Below, in pieces: positions 11,987-12,938 of a stretch of DNA of 12,938 nt. Below the pieces are notes generated by a model. It saw only the letters and a program-made list of their open reading frames with translations. It was not told the origin of the DNA and searched no databases. The DNA comes from DATAMF01 sp964472565 (GTDB taxonomy: Bacteria; Chloroflexota; Anaerolineae; Aggregatilineales; Aggregatilineaceae), in the NCBI GenBank assembly GCA_964472565.1, contig CAYYNB010000167.1, positions 1-12,938 of the forward strand. Reading direction: 5' to 3'. A program made the position numbers and the translations under genes. How positions within the stretch are numbered: the stretch's first letter is position 1; the number at the start of each line of letters is the position of its first letter.

Positions 11987-12938
11987 CTACTCCAACGTCA
12001 GGGTTTCGTTACGCAGAAAAATGGCATATCCGGCGGTGATAAACACCACACACGGCGCTAGCAATGCGAGCAAAGCCATCAGGCTGTCACCGGCAAGCGC
12101 ACCAGGACTCAGCGTTGTACTGCCTGGCGTGACTTCCAGCAGTTCCGCGCCGATGTCACGCAGATGCCAGGTGGGCGATAAATCGTTGAGCGCACGCGAG
12201 AGGGTGGTGTCCTGCGGAATCTGGTTGGTAGCTCCACTGATGCTGTTGACGACGGTGCTGTTGGACATCTGTGTATCGGCCATCTGCGGAATGACAAAAC
12301 TCACCAGCATCCACAACACTAGCGCGACGAGGAACACGTTGGCGCTGCTTTTCATGCGGATGCTGAGCAGCATTGCGACAGTCAGGAAGATCGCCATATA
12401 GACAAAAGACAGACCGATGAACGCGGCCAGCCGGAAAACTTCACCCTCGGTAGGCCAGACCCCGCGCACTGCGACCAGCAGCGTCATGTTGAACACAAAG
12501 ACCATTCCGAGCAATGCCCCAATCACGGCGGCATTGCCCAGCAGCTTGCCAGTCAGCAAGCGATCACGGTAGACCGGGCGCGAAAGGATCAGCTTGAGTC
12601 CCCCGGATTCCTTCTCTTCGATCAGGGTGTTATACCCCAGGATCACGGCCAGGATCGCCCCGACGATGCTCACATATTCGGTCAGATTTGCGAGAATCGA
12701 GAGCGTATTGATCTCCGGCTTCGGGGGTAGGACGGTTTTTCCCTGGGCGGTGAGGCTTGTGATCGTATCGTTATAGAGGCGCATTTCGGCATGTTTAGTC
12801 GTGCTACCGATATATACTGACAGGATCGACAGCGCCAGAAACAACACTGCGATGATGAGGAACAGCCGGTTGCGGCAAGCCGCCTGCCATTCCCGGCGCT
12901 CAATAACCAGTAGCGTATGCCTGGTTGGGTGCTGAGGC
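11987..12938 (-). CDS. ABC-2 type transporter permease (first copy, cut by right edge)
   Basis: The reading frame is open from the right edge down to the stop at 11987, so the true start is outside the window. The GTG at 12847 is internal: the 30 codons before it encode TLLVIERREWQAACRNRLF, which lines up with the start of the second permease. The visible part has the first helix, a ~60-residue outer loop, the ABC-2 signature (EEKESGGLKLILSRP, then YRDRLLTGK), four more helices, an outer loop with TNQIPQDTTLSRALNDLSPTWHLRDI, and a last helix ending in FLRNE. It overlaps no gene and is followed after 8 nt by the NEW3 protein gene. An ATPase gene is expected just upstream, beyond 12938. Substrate unknown. 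Confidence 0.9.
   Translation of the reverse strand, partial: PQHPTRHTLLVIERREWQAACRNRLFLIIAVLFLALSILSVYIGSTTKHAEMRLYNDTITSLTAQGKTVLPPKPEINTLSILANLTEYVSIVGAILAVILGYNTLIEEKESGGLKLILSRPVYRDRLLTGKLLGNAAVIGALLGMVFVFNMTLLVAVRGVWPTEGEVFRLAAFIGLSFVYMAIFLTVAMLLSIRMKSSANVFLVALVLWMLVSFVIPQMADTQMSNSTVVNSISGATNQIPQDTTLSRALNDLSPTWHLRDIGAELLEVTPGSTTLSPGALAGDSLMALLALLAPCVVFITAGYAIFLRNETLTLE

Noticed and set aside
1..12938. Search by eye for tRNA, rRNA, CRISPR arrays and known riboswitches
   Set aside because: No cloverleaf, regular spaced repeats or familiar riboswitch core was found in any intergenic stretch.

Overview
The window looks like a chromosomal stretch from an environmental Chloroflexota (Anaerolineae-like) bacterium. 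This placement is an inference from the style of the large serine recombinase, the paired OmpR-type two-component systems with secreted PepSY proteins, and the NEW3-protein/ABC-2 permease gene set, all at moderate G+C by eye. No rRNA, tRNA or CRISPR array was seen.

Layout. Positions 3-1782 are on the plus strand: the C-terminal part of a serine recombinase, then an unrecognised four-helix membrane protein. This looks like the end of an integrated element. A plus-strand terminator (1926-1958) follows. A 99-bp inverted-repeat, MITE-like element (2006-2104, with possible TAA target duplications) then lies in the convergent gap before the minus-strand genes. Everything from 12938 down to 2125 is on the minus strand. 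In order of transcription these are: an ABC-2 permease cut by the right edge, a membrane-anchored NEW3-type beta-sandwich protein, a second ABC-2 permease, a lipoprotein with calcium-binding-type repeats, response regulator 2 with histidine kinase 2, a PAP2 lipid phosphatase, a membrane-anchored PepSY protein, a secreted two-domain protein ending in PepSY, a secreted acidic PepSY protein, and response regulator 1 with histidine kinase 1.

How the parts connect. The strongest non-coding signal is a 32-bp promoter module present three times: TTCAT-N6-TTCAT-N10-TANNNT, on the minus strand, with exactly the same spacing each time. It precedes the 6468-5051 PepSY operon, the 4835-4362 PepSY gene and the 4231-2125 regulator/kinase operon. 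The 11-bp direct repeat straddles the missing -35 position, as expected for an activator of the OmpR/PhoB family. The simplest reading is that response regulator 1 activates its own operon and all three PepSY genes, giving a compact self-regulated envelope-sensing module in which the PepSY proteins are outputs and may feed back on the kinase.

The second regulator/kinase pair is clearly paralogous, with the same 17-nt gene overlap. It has its own promoter region, with an inverted repeat over the -10 and a leader hairpin, and is followed by a PAP2 phosphatase with all three catalytic motifs. Its upstream neighbours form a probable ABC exporter cluster whose ATPase should lie beyond the right edge.
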